NCBI GenBank assembly: GCA_964517355.1
Contig: CAZFCK010000012.1
Coordinates: forward strand, 1-42,123
Source of the DNA: CAZFCK01 sp964517355
GTDB lineage: Bacteria; Desulfobacterota; Desulfovibrionia; Desulfovibrionales; Desulfovibrionaceae
Length of the DNA: 42,123 nucleotides
Direction: 5' to 3'
Below, one piece after another: positions 30,533 through 38,070 of the stretch. Below the pieces are notes generated by a model. That model was not told the origin of the DNA. It ran no database searches and saw only the letters and a list, made by a program, of their open reading frames with translations. Position 1 is the stretch's first letter, and each line of letters begins with the position of its first letter. The position numbers and the translations under genes were made by a program.

Positions 30533-33529
30533 CTAAAGCAGGCGCGACAGCCGCCATTGATCGCCGGCAGCGGCTTCCAATACGTTTTTCGGCCCCAACA
30601 CGCACACGTTGCCGTGGGCGGCGAAGTGGTGCAGGGCTTCCTGAAAGGGAGCGAGAGCCGGGGCGCCGGCGGTCAGTATTTGTTCGCGCATCTCCTGGCG
30701 CACGGCGTCGCTGTCGTGCATGAGCCAGCGCATGAGCGAGGTATAGCCTTTGGCGTCAGGGAGCAGGTGTTCGTCCAGATCTCCCACGGTGCCGATGATG
30801 CCGCTTTCCAGCCCGGACCTGTCCCCGGCCAGTTCGGCCAGCGCGTTGACCGTGTTGTCAAAGGCCGCGAGCGTGGCTTCCAGATTCGGATCGCGGTAGG
30901 AGGCCATGGCCAGCGTGCCGGTGAAGCGGTCGAACTGGCAGAACGCGCCGTAGGCGCCTCCTTGCACCCGGACCTTGTCCCAGAGCCATCCTGTGGAAAG
31001 CAGGCGCATGCCCACAAGGGCGGCGCCGTTGAATTGGTAGCCGTAATCATACAGGTTGGCGGCTTTGGCCACGTAATTCACCTGGGAGGTGATGTGCAGA
31101 CCTTCCATCAAAGCGTCCAGGGCATAGGCCCGGCTGCGCAGATCGGCGTAGTCGCTGCCCAGGAGCGTTTCCAGCGCGGCCGGAGGGGGCGCTTGCGGTG
31201 CATCGTGCGGGAGCGCTCCCGAAATGCCCTTTATGACGGCCAGGGCGTGCTGCATGTCGTTTTCCGGCAGGGTGACGTTGCACAGCAGGTTCGCGCGGTT
31301 CAGGATCAGGAGGCGGAAATCCTCGAGGGCTTGTTGCACCGCGGCCATGTCCTGCTTCATGGTTTTGGCGAGGCGCCGCAAAAAGGAGAGCTGATTGACG
31401 CCGCTCAGGAATTCGCTGAAGAGTCCGGATTCGGAATGCCGCGCCGTAGCGCGGGAGAGGGCCACCCGGTGCCCCATGGGGGCAATGCGCTCCTCCATGC
31501 CCGCCAGTTCCTCCTGCACGAGCTGGCGCAGTCTTTCACTATCGTCGAAGCGCGCTTCGGACAGCAGTTCCTCCAGAACGCCCCCCATGTCTTCGGCGTG
31601 ATCCAGGGTGGATTTGCCCCTCACGGCCAGCCTGACATGGGCCTGGGAACTGCCGTGTTGGGGGATTGTGAAGGGAGAGGCGTCTATCCCGCCGGTTTTG
31701 CGGGCGATAAGAGTGCTCATGTCGACATAGTCGCGGCGTTTCGTGCCCATTTCAAGAAGCGCGCGGCTGAAAAGCGGCGCCAGCGGCAAAAGCCCGGGCC
31801 GCTGATCGAGCAGGGGGCGCAGGTCGAAACACAGGTCAAGATAGAGCAGGCCGTTTGTGCCGAGATCGTGTCGCAGCAGCGGCACGCCGTCGCATTCGTC
31901 CATTTCGCGGGGAATGACGCGGTTTTCTCGCGGCAGGTCGGCCAAGGTCAGGCGGGGCAGTTTCGCAAGCTCTTCAGGGCTGTCCGGCGTTTGTTGCAGT
32001 TTTTGCAACTCCTCGGCCAGTCTGTTCAATTCCTCACGCCCCTTAGCATCAAGAGAAGCGACCATGGCGGCGATGCGTTCCTGCTCTTCGGCCTGCATCC
32101 CGGCTGCCAGATGCGCATCCGGCTCAAGCACCAGCGTTACCCGATGGGGATTGTCCAGCAGAAGAGTTTCGACCAGGGTTTCAAAATAGCGTTCGCCCGC
32201 GGCAAGGCGTTGTTTGATGGCCCGCAAGGGAGCCTCGAAGGCCAGAACGTCGAGGGGATTTTCGCCGTAGAGCCAGCGGGAGAGACTGCGCAGCATGAGG
32301 TGCAGGCCACGCGGGAAACGTCCCGTGTTGTTTTCACGGAGGTCGAATTCCGCGCTGTTCACCGCGGCCTCCACCAGTTCGGGAGCAAAGCCGTTGTCCG
32401 CCAGCAGGGTCAGCGTCCGCAGGATGCAGTCTTCCACGTCGTGCTCGTGCTCCTTGGCGATCCCCTTGAGGCCGGTGGAAAAATAGGATTGAAGGAGTTC
32501 CGATTCCAGTCCCACCCCGGCAAGGTCCTCGCCCAGGCCGGAATCCAGGAGCGCTTTACGCAGGGGCGCTCCCGGCAACCCCACAAGCATGGTCTCCAGC
32601 ATTTGCCAGGCAAGGGCCTGCTCCACGTTCGGCGGATCGGGAAACAGCCAGCTCACGACCATCATGCAGCGTTGGCGATCATGGTCATCTTCAACGGGAT
32701 CGGCGTCGTCCGCGGGATACGGCAGATGCACGGTATGCGGCGCTGTGAACGGCTTTTGCGGCTTTATTTCCGAAGAAACATCGAGAGCGCCGAATGGGGC
32801 GATTACGGCGTCGATCATCTCCAGCCGCTTTTCCTCCGGGTCGTTGCCGTGAAAAAAGAAGCGGGCGTTGCTGGGATGGTAGTATGTTTCGTGAAAGGCT
32901 TTGAAACTTTTGTAGTCGAGGTCCGGAATCGCTTCCGGCGCCCCGCCCGAGTCGAGCCCGTACACCGTGTCGGGATAGAGTGTCTGCTGCGCCTTTTCAT
33001 AGAGCTGAGAATCGGGCGACGAGTACGCCCCCTTCATTTCGTTGAAGACCACGCCCTTGAAGATGAAGCCGTGTGGGGCTTCCGGGGCGGGGTGCAGCCG
33101 CCAGCCCTCCTGGCGGAAGGTGTGCTCGGGAATGAGGGGGTGAAAGACCGCGTCCAGGTAGACATCAATTAAGTTGTAGAAATCCTGGAGGTTTGCACTG
33201 GCCACAGGGTAGCAGGTCTTGTCGGGGTACGTGAATGCGTTGAGAAATGTTTTCAGGGAGCCTTTCAGCAATTCCACGAAAGGCTCCTTCAGGGAGTATT
33301 TTCGCGAACCGCACAGCACGCTGTGCTCCAATATATGCGCCACACCCGTGGAATTTTCTGGGGGCGTGCGCAGCGTGACGCCGAAGACCTTGTTCTCATC
33401 ATCGTTGACAAGTGAAAGCAATGAGGCTCCGCTGGCTGTATGCCGCCACAACCGGGCCAGTGTGTCGCACTCGTGCAGCGTGCGTTCTTCTTCAAGGGTA
33501 AAGCCTGCATATGTTGCAGTGGTGATCAT
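30533..33529 (-). CDS. M16C-family (PreP-like) zinc metalloprotease
   Basis: A 998-residue protease of the insulinase superfamily. The inverted zinc motif is HILEH (His65, Glu68, His69), within TGVAHILEHSVLCGSRKY, with further PreP-like blocks FVELLKGSLKTFLNAFTYPDKTC (shown in part), GVVFNEMKGAYSSPDS and GGAYGAFCQFDRFTG near the C-terminus. The four M16 domains fit in one chain, as in PreP. Family members degrade short peptides such as cleaved targeting sequences. No signal peptide is visible, so it is probably cytoplasmic. The second of two tandem ATGs (33529) has AGGAGG at workable spacing; the long upstream open frame to 34009 is antisense to the dehydrogenase and not real. Confidence 0.92.
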   Translation of the reverse strand: MITTATYAGFTLEEERTLHECDTLARLWRHTASGASLLSLVNDDENKVFGVTLRTPPENSTGVAHILEHSVLCGSRKYSLKEPFVELLKGSLKTFLNAFTYPDKTCYPVASANLQDFYNLIDVYLDAVFHPLIPEHTFRQEGWRLHPAPEAPHGFIFKGVVFNEMKGAYSSPDSQLYEKAQQTLYPDTVYGLDSGGAPEAIPDLDYKSFKAFHETYYHPSNARFFFHGNDPEEKRLEMIDAVIAPFGALDVSSEIKPQKPFTAPHTVHLPYPADDADPVEDDHDRQRCMMVVSWLFPDPPNVEQALAWQMLETMLVGLPGAPLRKALLDSGLGEDLAGVGLESELLQSYFSTGLKGIAKEHEHDVEDCILRTLTLLADNGFAPELVEAAVNSAEFDLRENNTGRFPRGLHLMLRSLSRWLYGENPLDVLAFEAPLRAIKQRLAAGERYFETLVETLLLDNPHRVTLVLEPDAHLAAGMQAEEQERIAAMVASLDAKGREELNRLAEELQKLQQTPDSPEELAKLPRLTLADLPRENRVIPREMDECDGVPLLRHDLGTNGLLYLDLCFDLRPLLDQRPGLLPLAPLFSRALLEMGTKRRDYVDMSTLIARKTGGIDASPFTIPQHGSSQAHVRLAVRGKSTLDHAEDMGGVLEELLSEARFDDSERLRQLVQEELAGMEERIAPMGHRVALSRATARHSESGLFSEFLSGVNQLSFLRRLAKTMKQDMAAVQQALEDFRLLILNRANLLCNVTLPENDMQHALAVIKGISGALPHDAPQAPPPAALETLLGSDYADLRSRAYALDALMEGLHITSQVNYVAKAANLYDYGYQFNGAALVGMRLLSTGWLWDKVRVQGGAYGAFCQFDRFTGTLAMASYRDPNLEATLAAFDNTVNALAELAGDRSGLESGIIGTVGDLDEHLLPDAKGYTSLMRWLMHDSDAVRQEMREQILTAGAPALAPFQEALHHFAAHGNVCVLGPKNVLEAAAGDQWRLSRLL

Positions 33530-33650
33530 CATTCCTCCTGGTGTCGGGTCGGACAAGCGGCCTTTACCCCGCGCTGTGACTGCCTGTGCTTCGGTTGCGG
33601 GGATGCAAAGAGACAGCGATTCTGTTAAACAAGCGGCAAGGGGTGTATAC

Positions 33651-34403
33651 ATGAGCTTTATACGAAATAAAACATTGATTCTGAGCGGGGCTTCGACCGG
33701 CGTGGGCCGCGCCCTGGCTCTGGCCTTGGCTGAGCGCGGAGCGTCCCTGGTGCTCAACGCGCGGGCGAAAGGGCCGGACAGCGACTTGCGGGAGGTGTGC
33801 CGCGCATGCAAGGGACGGGCGGTATGCGTGGCCGGCAGCGTCGGCGACGCGGGGGTGGCCGCCGCCCTGGTGCGGGAAGCCGAGCAGTTGGGCGATTTCG
33901 GCGGTTTCATCCACGCGGCGGGGGTATTGGCGCCGGGTCCGACGCTGTGGGAACTGCCCCCGGAAGATTTCGATATGGTGATGGAGGCCAGCGTGCGGGG
34001 CGCGTACATGCTGGTGCGTCACGCTGTTCCCGTCCTGTTGCGCTCCGGACAAGGGGTGGCCGTGTTTTTCGGTTCCGGGGCGGCGCAGATCGTCCAACCG
34101 GGCATAGCCGCGTATTGTGCCGCCAAGGCCGCGGAAGAGCATTTGATGCGCCAGTTGGCGGCCGAGGCCCCGGCCATATGCAGCTTCGTGTACCGTCCGG
34201 GCATCGTGGACACCAGAATGCAGGCGCAAGCCAGACAAAGCCGCGGCGGCGCGGCGGAACAGCTCAAGCGGGTGTTCGCTCCGTGGCACGCCAAAGGGGA
34301 GCTCATTTCACCGGAGCGCTCGGCGCAACGCCTGGTGCGCGCCCTTGAAGGCGATCCCTGGGTGCATCATTCCAGCGTGTTGCACGAGAGCGATCCGATA
34401 TGA
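33651..34403 (+). CDS. Short-chain dehydrogenase/reductase (SDR)
   Basis: A 250-residue Rossmann oxidoreductase. The nucleotide-binding motif is GASTGVGRA (about residues 13-21); AAGVL, in place of the usual NNAG, occurs as HAAGVL. The catalytic Ser lies in FFGSGAAQ and the active-site Tyr155/Lys159 in YCAAK. The C-terminal YRPGIVDTRMQ segment is typical of SDRs with VD-T-M. The cofactor is probably NADP(H), since a basic residue (NARAKG) follows strand 2. AAGGGGTG lies seven bases before the ATG. It is divergent from the M16 protease across 121 bases. Substrate unknown. Confidence 0.9.
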   Translation: MSFIRNKTLILSGASTGVGRALALALAERGASLVLNARAKGPDSDLREVCRACKGRAVCVAGSVGDAGVAAALVREAEQLGDFGGFIHAAGVLAPGPTLWELPPEDFDMVMEASVRGAYMLVRHAVPVLLRSGQGVAVFFGSGAAQIVQPGIAAYCAAKAAEEHLMRQLAAEAPAICSFVYRPGIVDTRMQAQARQSRGGAAEQLKRVFAPWHAKGELISPERSAQRLVRALEGDPWVHHSSVLHESDPI

Positions 34404-34500
34404 CCGAGATGCGGAGTTGCGGCTTGTACACTGTTCTCCCTGAGGCTATAATCACTGATCGAAGCAACGCTTCCCGCGAAAAATGGGTGGTGAATGCATA

Positions 34501-34535
34501 AGAGCGTCTATACCTTTTCAAGGTTGATATGCTCT
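34501..34535. repeat. Dispersed hairpin family H, copy H2
   Basis: A 35-base hairpin with the same architecture as H1: outer AGAGC/GCTCT, inner ACCTT/AAGGT, loop TTC. Inner stem pairs differ from H1 (CGCTT/AAGCG) but still pair. The flanking ATGCATA and TAAACA are conserved. It lies between the dehydrogenase and the cNMP-binding gene. Confidence 0.8.
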
Positions 34536-34601
34536 AAACAATTGCACGGAAAATATACGTTGACCGCAGGATAACCTTGGAGCACCGGAGGAAGGGGCTG
34601 A

Positions 34602-35063
34602 ATGAGCGCCAAGTACAATCTGGCTGATCTGCTGGACGAGACTAAATGGGGAAGAGAATTTCCACGCGAGGATATTGAAATTATTTCCCGGTATATAAGC
34701 CTGCAGAATTTCACCAAGGGCGATCACATATTCAAGCAGGGTGATCGTCAGGATTTCATGGCCTTTATTATTGAAGGCAAGATAGACATCATTAAAGAGA
34801 GCGCGGACAGCTTGGAGATGATCGTGGTCACGCTCATGCCCGGCACCTATTTCGGAGAAATGAGCTTTGTGGACGAAGAGCCCCGCTCCGCCTCGGCCGT
34901 GGCGCGCGAAGACGCTTTGCTGCTTTATTTGTCCACCACGAATTTCGAGCGCATAACGGTCGAACACCCGCGTCTGGCCATTCGCATTCTGAAAAATATC
35001 GCCAAGCTCATCAGCCAGCGTCTGCGCATGACCACGGGCAAGCTCGTGTACACCAGATCCTGA
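34602..35063 (+). CDS. Stand-alone cyclic-nucleotide-binding domain protein
   Basis: A 153-residue soluble protein that is almost entirely one cNMP-binding domain (about residues 20-140). The beta-roll is marked by FTKGDHIFKQGDRQDFMAFI and the phosphate-binding cassette is FGEMSFVDEEPRSASA, with the Glu and Arg needed to hold a cyclic nucleotide. There is no helix-turn-helix, kinase or membrane domain. GGAGGAAGGGG precedes the ATG. It converges on a potassium channel gene that has no CNBD of its own. Whether the two cooperate is a guess; it may equally act on another protein. Confidence 0.9.
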   Translation: MSAKYNLADLLDETKWGREFPREDIEIISRYISLQNFTKGDHIFKQGDRQDFMAFIIEGKIDIIKESADSLEMIVVTLMPGTYFGEMSFVDEEPRSASAVAREDALLLYLSTTNFERITVEHPRLAIRILKNIAKLISQRLRMTTGKLVYTRS

Positions 35064-35155
35064 CGTTTTATTGTTCAGGGCCGCATCCTCACGCCGGAGC
35101 GCATATGGCGCGCGGTATCCGGCCGTTGTGCCGGGAGACTTTCAATACTGCGCCG

Positions 35156-36013
35156 TCACAGTCGTGTCCCGCAATATTTGCAATACAAGGCGTCAACGTC
35201 ATGTCCATCTCTGGAGCATGAGGGGCAACTCTGTGTACTAACTGGCTTTTCAGGGATCTTTCTGGTCATCTCCGCGGTGACGATGCCGGTGGGCACGGCG
35301 ATGATGCCGTAGCCGAGAATCATGATCAGCGCGGCCATGGTTTGCCCCAGTCCGGTTTTGGGGGCGATGTCCCCGTAGCCCACCGTGGTCAGCGTGACCA
35401 CGGCCCAGTAAATGCTGCGCGGTATGCTGGTGAAGCCGTTTTCCTCACCTTCGATCACATAGAGCAGGGCTCCGAAAATAAGCACCAGCGTGAGCACGGT
35501 GAACAGGAAGACCAGGATCTTGCGCCGGCTGGCGCGCAGGGCGCGGCTTATGTATTGGGCTTCCCCCGTGTATGAGGCCAGCTTGAGCACGCGGAACACG
35601 CGCAGCAAGCGCAAGGCGCGGATCACGAGCAGATAGCGGCTGCTGGGCAGCAACAGGCTCAGATACGTGGGCAGAATGGCCAGCAGGTCCACCATGCCGT
35701 AGAAACTGGCGGCATAGCGCAAGGGGCGCCCCACGCAGATGAGGCGCAGAACGTATTCCACCGTGAAAACAATGGTAAAGCCCCATTCCGCGGCAGTGAG
35801 CAGGGCGCCGTATTCTTGACGCATGGCCGGCATGCTGTCCAGCAACACCACGGCCACGCTGGCGAGGATAAGGATGAGCAGGGCCACGTCAAAGGCTTTG
35901 CCGGCCGGCGTGTCCGCCTCGAAAATGATTTCCTGCAGTTTTTGCCGCCATGGCGCCGGCGGCCGTCTGAAGGTCTGGAAGCGGGATACGGTGCGCTTGT
36001 CGTGCTTATTCAT
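35156..36013 (-). CDS. Kv-like voltage-gated potassium channel with C-terminal zinc ribbon
   Basis: A 285-residue inner-membrane channel with six helices. S1-S3 lie at about 41-117; S4 (about 126-145) has regularly spaced arginines (RALRLLRVFRVLKL). The pore loop carries the selectivity filter TVGYGD (210-215), followed by S6 (about 228-249). The C-terminal tail has Cys263-x2-Cys266 and Cys278-x2-Cys281, a small zinc ribbon (CPSC and CKYC) not found in ordinary KvAP-like channels. The ATG at 36013 fits the family start but lacks a clear ribosome binding site; the open frame upstream is unlike a channel. It converges with the cNMP-binding gene (92 bases apart). Confidence 0.9.
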   Translation of the reverse strand: MNKHDKRTVSRFQTFRRPPAPWRQKLQEIIFEADTPAGKAFDVALLILILASVAVVLLDSMPAMRQEYGALLTAAEWGFTIVFTVEYVLRLICVGRPLRYAASFYGMVDLLAILPTYLSLLLPSSRYLLVIRALRLLRVFRVLKLASYTGEAQYISRALRASRRKILVFLFTVLTLVLIFGALLYVIEGEENGFTSIPRSIYWAVVTLTTVGYGDIAPKTGLGQTMAALIMILGYGIIAVPTGIVTAEMTRKIPEKPVSTQSCPSCSRDGHDVDALYCKYCGTRL

Positions 36014-36158
36014 ATGGGGTGTGTCTGGCTGAGGTGTGTGATCTTCATTACGTCGGGTTTTGTTGTGCCGCAACGGCCAGGGGGCGTCACGAAGCGGCGG
36101 GTATCTGCCAACTGCCCCGGGTAATAGCATGATCTTACGGAGATGCGAAGTCGAGGCT

Positions 36159-36186
36159 TTGCAATGTGAGTAAATTGTCATATAAA
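36159..36186 (+). promoter_or_regulatory. Possible promoter of the histidine kinase gene
   Basis: TTGCAA (36159-36164) and TATAAA (36181-36186) with 16-base spacing, in the 293-base region between the divergent channel and kinase genes. The leader would be about 115 bases. Confidence 0.4.
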
Positions 36187-36306
36187 GTGAGTTGGGCTGT
36201 GTCAGGTGAGGGGAGGGAGATGTACGGAATTCATGGGTCGCATACTGTGAAAAGCGCCTTACACATGCTGTCGTACGCCGGTGGGTAACAGGAGGGCGTG
36301 GGGAAA

Positions 36307-38070
36307 ATGCACAGGCGCTTGCATGCGGAATTGGTTTCACCCGATGCAAAGGGCGAATCTTCAGCCGATGAGCGGGCACGGCTTATCGGCCTGGGAGAGC
36401 GTTCCTTCCATAAGAGCTATTATCCCGAGTTGCGTAAGCGTCTGGAGGAGCTAGAACGTTTCAGGACGTTGCTGGATCAGGCCAACGACGCCATCTATCT
36501 TATCCAATTGCCCCAGGCCGTGTTGGTTGATTGCAATGAGTCGGGCGCCATGGTTCTTGGCGAGCTTCGCGAGGAGATGCGGGGGCGCCCCGTGGCTGAA
36601 CTGTTCCGCACTGTGGGAAAGGACGCCGTGCTCTCCGCCTTGCGTTCTCCGGAAATGGAAGTTGGCAGCCTGCACCGCATGGTGTGCATCGAATCAGGTG
36701 AAGACGATTGCGCCACGATTCTGGAAATGACCATCACCGTGCGCAGTATCGGCAAAGACCAATTCGCCGTTGTCGTGGCCCGCGATGTGACGCAACGTGT
36801 TCAGGCGGAAAGAGCCTTGCGAGCGGCTGAGGAGAAATACCGCTCGATTGTGGAAAACGCGGTGGAAGGCATTCTTCAGGCAACGTTTCAAGGTCGGCTT
36901 ATTGGCGTGAATCCCGCGTTGGCCAGAATGCTGGGCCATACCTCCCCGCAGGATATGATGGAAAGCGTATCTAATTTTCATGAACAAATCTGCCGTGATG
37001 TGCGCGATCTAGACCTTTTTTTGCGCGATATACAAAGGGGCGGCAAGGTCGTTGACCGGGAGCTGCGGTTTAGCCGCAAGGACGGCGAGAGCGTTTGGGT
37101 TTCGCTCACGGCCCGTCTGATTCGGGATGTGGACGGATCACCCGCGATCATCGAAGGTTTTGTAACGGACATCACCGCGCGGAAACAAGCCCAGGAAGAG
37201 TTGGCCACTCTGAACAGGCAACTGGAGCGGCTGGTCCTGGAGCGCACACGGGATTTGGAAGAAAAGGCGCGCGAACTGGAGCAGGCGAATCAACGGCTGC
37301 TTGAACTTGATGCCGTCAAAAACACGCTGGTTTCATCAGTGTCTCATGAATTGCGCACCCCCTTGACGTCCGTTTTGGGCTTCACCAGACTTATCGCCAA
37401 GGAGTTCAAGCGATCCTTTGTGCCGTTGGCCAAAAAGGACAGCCTGTTGCAGAGCCGAGCCTTGCGTATTCAGGAAAACCTGAACATCATTAGCAAGGAA
37501 AGCGAACGGCTGACGCGGATGATCAACGATTTTTTGGATCTGTCAAAGATAGAATCCGGAAGGATAGAATGGAACGAGACTGAAGTGCAGGTAGAGGACG
37601 TCGTTGTGGAGGCGCTACAGGCGGTGCACGGTCAATTGACGGCAAAGCCTGGGTTGCGGCTCCGCGTCTCAATTCAAAACGATTTGCCCGCGTTGACCAT
37701 AGATCCCGACAGATTGCTCCAGGTGGTGTTGAATTTGGTGAACAACGCCGTGAAATTCACTGAAAAGGGGACAATTCAGGTTACGGTGGAAACAACGCCG
37801 CAAGACCTGCTGCACATGGCGGTTTCCGATACCGGACCGGGCATTCCCCCTGGAGATTTGGAGAAAATTTTCAAAAAGTTCCATCAGGTGGAGTGGGATG
37901 ACCGCTATGGCCCCAAACCGCCGGGCACGGGGTTGGGCCTGGCCATCTGCAAGCAGATCGTGGAACATTACAACGGGAGAATCTGGGCCGAAGCGAGCCC
38001 CCAAAGCGGAGCAGTGTTCCATGTCACCTTGCCTTTTGGTGGACGCGCCTCCTCATTCCTCCAAGAATAA
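36307..38070 (+). CDS. Soluble PAS-PAS sensor histidine kinase
   Basis: A 587-residue cytoplasmic kinase without transmembrane segments. Two PAS domains occupy about 40-165 and 175-300 (note DQANDAIYLIQLPQAVLVDCN and VENAVEGILQATFQGRLIGVN, the PAS starts). A coiled coil (about 290-335, RQLERLVLERTRDLEEKAREL) leads to the HisKA domain with phosphorylatable His347 in SVSHELRTPLTS. The HATPase_c domain has NLVNNAVKFTEKG (N box), DTGPGIPPGDLE (G1) and GTGLGLAICKQIVEHYNG (G2). The ATG at 36307 or the GTG at 36298 may be the start; AGGAGGG lies upstream. No response regulator gene is adjacent, so it is an orphan. It ends 18 bases inside the convergent M48 gene. Confidence 0.92.
   Translation: MHRRLHAELVSPDAKGESSADERARLIGLGERSFHKSYYPELRKRLEELERFRTLLDQANDAIYLIQLPQAVLVDCNESGAMVLGELREEMRGRPVAELFRTVGKDAVLSALRSPEMEVGSLHRMVCIESGEDDCATILEMTITVRSIGKDQFAVVVARDVTQRVQAERALRAAEEKYRSIVENAVEGILQATFQGRLIGVNPALARMLGHTSPQDMMESVSNFHEQICRDVRDLDLFLRDIQRGGKVVDRELRFSRKDGESVWVSLTARLIRDVDGSPAIIEGFVTDITARKQAQEELATLNRQLERLVLERTRDLEEKARELEQANQRLLELDAVKNTLVSSVSHELRTPLTSVLGFTRLIAKEFKRSFVPLAKKDSLLQSRALRIQENLNIISKESERLTRMINDFLDLSKIESGRIEWNETEVQVEDVVVEALQAVHGQLTAKPGLRLRVSIQNDLPALTIDPDRLLQVVLNLVNNAVKFTEKGTIQVTVETTPQDLLHMAVSDTGPGIPPGDLEKIFKKFHQVEWDDRYGPKPPGTGLGLAICKQIVEHYNGRIWAEASPQSGAVFHVTLPFGGRASSFLQE

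Noticed and set aside
30281..33172. 963-codon open frame on the plus strand opposite the M16 protease
   Set aside because: It is an antisense shadow of a GC-rich, strongly coding minus-strand gene. Its composition is His/Gly/Gln-rich with no domain, and the protease has clear motifs.
33533..34009. Upstream extension of the M16 protease reading frame
   Set aside because: The extension runs antisense through the dehydrogenase start, and the AGGAGG site with tandem ATGs at 33529-33532 marks the true beginning.
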